NCBI GenBank assembly: GCA_036850595.1
Contig: CM072148.1
Location: 5,941,118 to 6,005,117 of the forward strand
Length of the DNA stretch: 64,000 bases
Reading direction: 5' to 3'
Source of the DNA: Rhyacichthys aspro
Lineage: Eukaryota > Chordata > Actinopteri > Gobiiformes > Rhyacichthyidae
A program made the position numbers and the translations under genes. The notes under the pieces are model-generated. The model did not search any database. It was given only the letters and a program-made list of their open reading frames with translations, and was not told the origin of the DNA. Below are positions 60,855-64,000 of the stretch, piece after piece. Each line of letters starts with the position of its first letter. Positions within the stretch are counted from its first letter, which is position 1.

Positions 60855-61552
60855 TGCGGTAGTGCAGCGCTGTGTTGTGGTTTTACACAGAAAAGGTTGG
60901 TATAGTGTCTGGGCAATTTAACATAGTGACACACAACCACTCTGCTGTGTTTTTGTGGGATTTAGTCACCGCTCTTCCAGCGATAGCTTCATTTATCTGA
61001 CTCAATGGCTGCACTCACCAACCTCTCTCCGCTTTAATCTCATACAATACATACAGCTTAACACTGCTCTGAGGTGACTCGCACACGCAGTGGAGGGGAA
61101 AAGGAAGCATTCTCTTTCAGAACAAGAAGATTGGCTCATTTGGATGGGGTGCCACTACTCTAGAAATCAAGTAGTACGTACATTTATTTTGTCTGTTGAA
61201 ACCCGTGGAAACAGTTTTAAAATGTACAGCCATATCCTTAACTATTGTTTTAAGGTTTAAAAAGAACGTCTTATCAGTCAGTGGGTCTATAACGAGTTAA
61301 AAGAAAACGATGACCGATATGTTTGAAACAAAAGCTACACAATGCCTTCAGCGGTCGGCCTGTCTTCTACTGAGGCATTTCAGGTCAAAACTCTCTGTTG
61401 GTGATGAAACTGTAGTTTTCCAATGTCAAAACTACATATAGCAACTTTAAGCAGAAAAGTTTTAATGACATATCTGAGCCGTAAAGGGGAGCGGTGTACA
61501 CAGCATGGAGACTTGTACTGGCGGCCTGCTGCTGATATGCTGCTGATAGTGT

Positions 61553-61591
61553 TTGTGTGTGTGTGTGCGTGCGTGCGTGCGTGTGTGTGTG
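61553..61591. repeat. TG/TGCG compound microsatellite
   Basis: TG units flank a (GCGT)n centre (GTGCGTGCGTGCGTGCGTG). It is preceded by two GCTGCTGATA copies at about 61527-61547. Sense orientation. Confidence 0.95.
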
Positions 61592-63649
61592 AATCACTGT
61601 CTTATATAATTGACCGAGGGCTTCTACATGGCTCAGTGACTTTGGGTTCTGCCCACCCCTGTTGCTGGTGCAGCGAGGTTCCCTGCCAGGCTCCAGAGTG
61701 TCACTGACAATCTGCCCATGTCTTCTTGATGAATGTGTTGCCCTGCGCGCGTGTGTGCGTTGTCGCAGCACATTTCCCTGTGAGTGTTGTTTCTGCTGGA
61801 AAAGATGAGGGGAAAGAAGAAGGGATATGCCAGACATTGCTCACTTGAGACCTACATGTTGAAAAGTTCTCATCTTTTACCATGGCTGTATATATGCTTA
61901 GCTGCCTAAATGCACTTGTGTGTCTGTGGATGTCTGGGGTTTGATCATTCCCTGCCGTTGCCACGGTGGCTGCAGCTCATGAATATCTCTATGACCCCAC
62001 AAAACAGTCAATCAAATTAGAAAGAGACGACAGTCACCTTTGATCTGATCTCTTTACATATTTGAGTCATCAAAGAGCCACCCAACACCTATTAAACACC
62101 CTGTGTTTGCTCCTGACAATTACTCTGGGACCCCTGTCGCAGCTGTGCTCCTCGGTTCACTGTTCTTCATCATTCAGAGTTTACTTGCTTACTAACATGT
62201 CCAGAAGGCAGAGTTTTGTCCACTAATGGGCATAGTTTTTATTTTGAAGTTTGCGTGGGTGAATGTATGTGTTGGTAGGGTGTCTGTCCTATTCAGGACC
62301 AGTTTGTGAAATGATGGCTTTAGTTCCTCACAGTCATTAAGATGTTATAGGTTTTGTTGTCAAGCTGTGTTAAACGGGTTCATAACATTGGCCTGTTGTG
62401 GCACCAACAGAGTGAGAAAGACTGTTAGTTGTCAGTTTTGTTTTGATGAAGAGTCCCAGGCAGATTGCATCAAGAGGCACTGGGGACTGTGGTGGACATC
62501 ATGTTAATGTTATATAGAAGGTAGTGGATGAAAAGAGTAATGCTTCTCACGGTTTTTAGTATTGTTTTCAAGAAACAAAAAAGTTATCTCCATTGTATTC
62601 ACATTGTTGTGCAGTGCTTATGTGAGTAAAACATTAATAAACAGATTTATGAATGGCCTCTTGCAGCATAAAGTCTTGTTGACTGATGTACAGTTTATTG
62701 TGGCATGCAAACTAATAACTATTACACTGCTGATTGGATTAATTATTATATTCTCCACAACCTTATTTCAGTTGAGGATATTTTAGTGATTTGTTCATTG
62801 TTGTGACTGTATCTGTTTTTGCTGTTTAATGTTTTTATTATGCTCTCCAGGCTTCTGTTATTGGTCTTTAGTTCGATACATTTAGCAGCAGTAGTAAACA
62901 ATAATTAAGTAGACAGTCAATGAAGTCAGTGCCTCCTACAGTACAACAAAATAATTTTTAGAGAAGAAATTAAAGCAGTGTGTAACATTTTAACTTGTTA
63001 TTGTTTTCCATCCTGTACCAGCAGCTCACTGTGTGCAGTCATGTCTGTGTTTGAGCAGGAACCCAAAAGTGATGAATCTGAAATGGCAGCGGAGGTAGAG
63101 TAATACAATACCACCCACAACCAACCAGTGAAGACGCAGCAGGCTTTTTCCTTCAGCTGTCACCTGCTGTGACATCACTGATTGCAGTGAATGCTGCACG
63201 CTCCAACATCTGAACTAAAAAGAGAGAAAAGAGAGCAGAGCACCAGCAGCTGGCTGCTCGGTGTGGCTCCATGTGGGAACAGTCTTTGAAGATTTTGGTA
63301 GTATTTATGAAGTGGGAACAAACAAGAGACAACACTTTGTCTATTTAGTCACTTTAACACCAGGGAGTTTTAAATGGCATGTAGATGTGGAAATAGTGCC
63401 ACTTTGCATCTGATTAAATTAACAATAATGATTCTGTGTATTAGAAAAATAATATTATGTATATTCTCAGACAAAGAAAGTCTGTGAGTGAATATAAGTG
63501 AATATGTTTTTTATACTTAGATCATGCCCAACTTCTTTGTATTTCCAGATCAGACAAGCACAGAGAAGTTCTTGAAAAATTTTCCAAATTTGTTTGCAGA
63601 AAGTTTTACTGTTTTGACACTGTACCTATATCTAATCATTTCAATTTTC

Positions 63650-64000
63650 AATCCAGTTTTATTTACATAGCCTAGTACCACAATAACATTTGTCTCAAAG
63701 GGCTGAACAAAAAACAACAAAAGACAGCCAATAGACAAACACTCTGTACAAGACAACACCCCCTGTCCTCAGACCCTCCAACAGGGTCAGAGGAAAAACT
63801 CAAAATCAAGCAGAACCACAGAAGATCCACTCCCAGGACGGACAGGCCTTGGAATAGATGTGTCCAGGACAGTCACTGACAAATAGTCCATCACATACAG
63901 TACAAATGACTGAAAATGAACATAAATAAAGTCGGTGATAATATCAGCAGGAACAGTCCATCTGAGTCAGAGGAACTGGGGTCTGGTTTCCACATTAGTT
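63650..64000. mobile_element. Teleost interspersed repeat, running off the window end
   Basis: It starts near CCAGTTTTATTTACATAGCC and contains TTGTCTCAAAGGGCT, AACACCCCCTGTCCTCAGACCC, AGGAAAAACTC, AAGCAGAACCACAG, CCAGGACGGACAGG and AATAGATGTG in that order. I recognise this sequence of motifs as a widespread teleost repeat. It is noncoding and moderately diverged, with its end beyond position 64000. The class (SINE or nonautonomous DNA transposon) is not determined here. Confidence 0.75.

Larger units (their letters stand above)
60360..64000 (+). other. inpp4b: Intron of INPP4B, beginning (about 3.6 kb in window)
   Basis: No further exon is recognised. In the mammalian protein the next block contains a CKLYRFPTSD-like motif, and no frame here shows it. 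Contents are a TA run (60565-60585), two TG arrays (60823-60852 and 61553-61591) and a teleost interspersed repeat from about 63650 to the window end. A minus-strand open frame of 150 codons at 61385-61837 crosses the second TG array and is not considered coding. Confidence 0.75.

Noticed and set aside
61660..61730. Possible next INPP4B exon (CSEVPCQAPE and SVTDNLP in different frames)
   Set aside because: The resemblance to the mammalian segment after the exon at 60248 requires a frame change, runs into a stop, and lacks the following RFPT-type motif and suitable splice sites.
1..64000. CRISPR arrays, operons, prophage or bacterial systems
   Set aside because: Spliced vertebrate gene structure, teleost repeats and lack of dense ORFs show this is fish nuclear DNA. 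No regularly spaced direct repeats were seen.

Overview
The window looks like genomic DNA of a ray-finned (teleost) fish. It is AT-rich, has many TG microsatellites and carries several interspersed repeats of kinds common in teleost genomes. It has no bacterial-style gene packing. Almost all of it is intron. The longest open frames (up to 189 codons) resemble no protein I recognise, and several are visibly produced by microsatellites or pyrimidine tracts.

The one gene I can support is INPP4B (type II inositol polyphosphate 4-phosphatase), on the + strand. Five exons with consensus-type splice sites and mutually compatible phases lie at 1709-1753, 9655-9773, 14022-14138, 37270-37349 and 60248-60359. 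Together they encode about 157 residues, a large part of the N-terminal C2 domain. The start codon (upstream) and the catalytic CX5R phosphatase region (downstream) are outside the window. The match is to INPP4B rather than INPP4A because of DPLFLTGVT-PSEYP, LTVYD-KDKS, the KMGE block and DHITTD, as I remember those families.

Layout: 1-1708 is upstream intron. The introns between the exons are about 7.9, 4.2, 23.1 and 22.9 kb, and 60360-64000 begins the next one. They hold (TG)n arrays, a CT-rich tract leading into a first-exon-like block at about 31.6-32.0 kb, a LINE C-terminal fragment at about 52.5 kb (minus strand), a related 3' tail at about 5.5 kb, a nonautonomous-type repeat at about 38.6 kb and another at 63.65 kb to the window end. 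Several non-repetitive stretches are dense in transcription-factor-like motifs and are candidate conserved noncoding elements, but conservation cannot be tested from one sequence.

I did not find a dramatic new system. The observations most worth checking are the first-exon-like block inside intron 14139-37269, the weak donor of the last exon followed by an open read-through frame and a (TG)15 array, the apparent lack of an exon for a short C2 loop present in the mammalian protein, and a perfect inverted pair of TEAD-type sites at 56249-56280.
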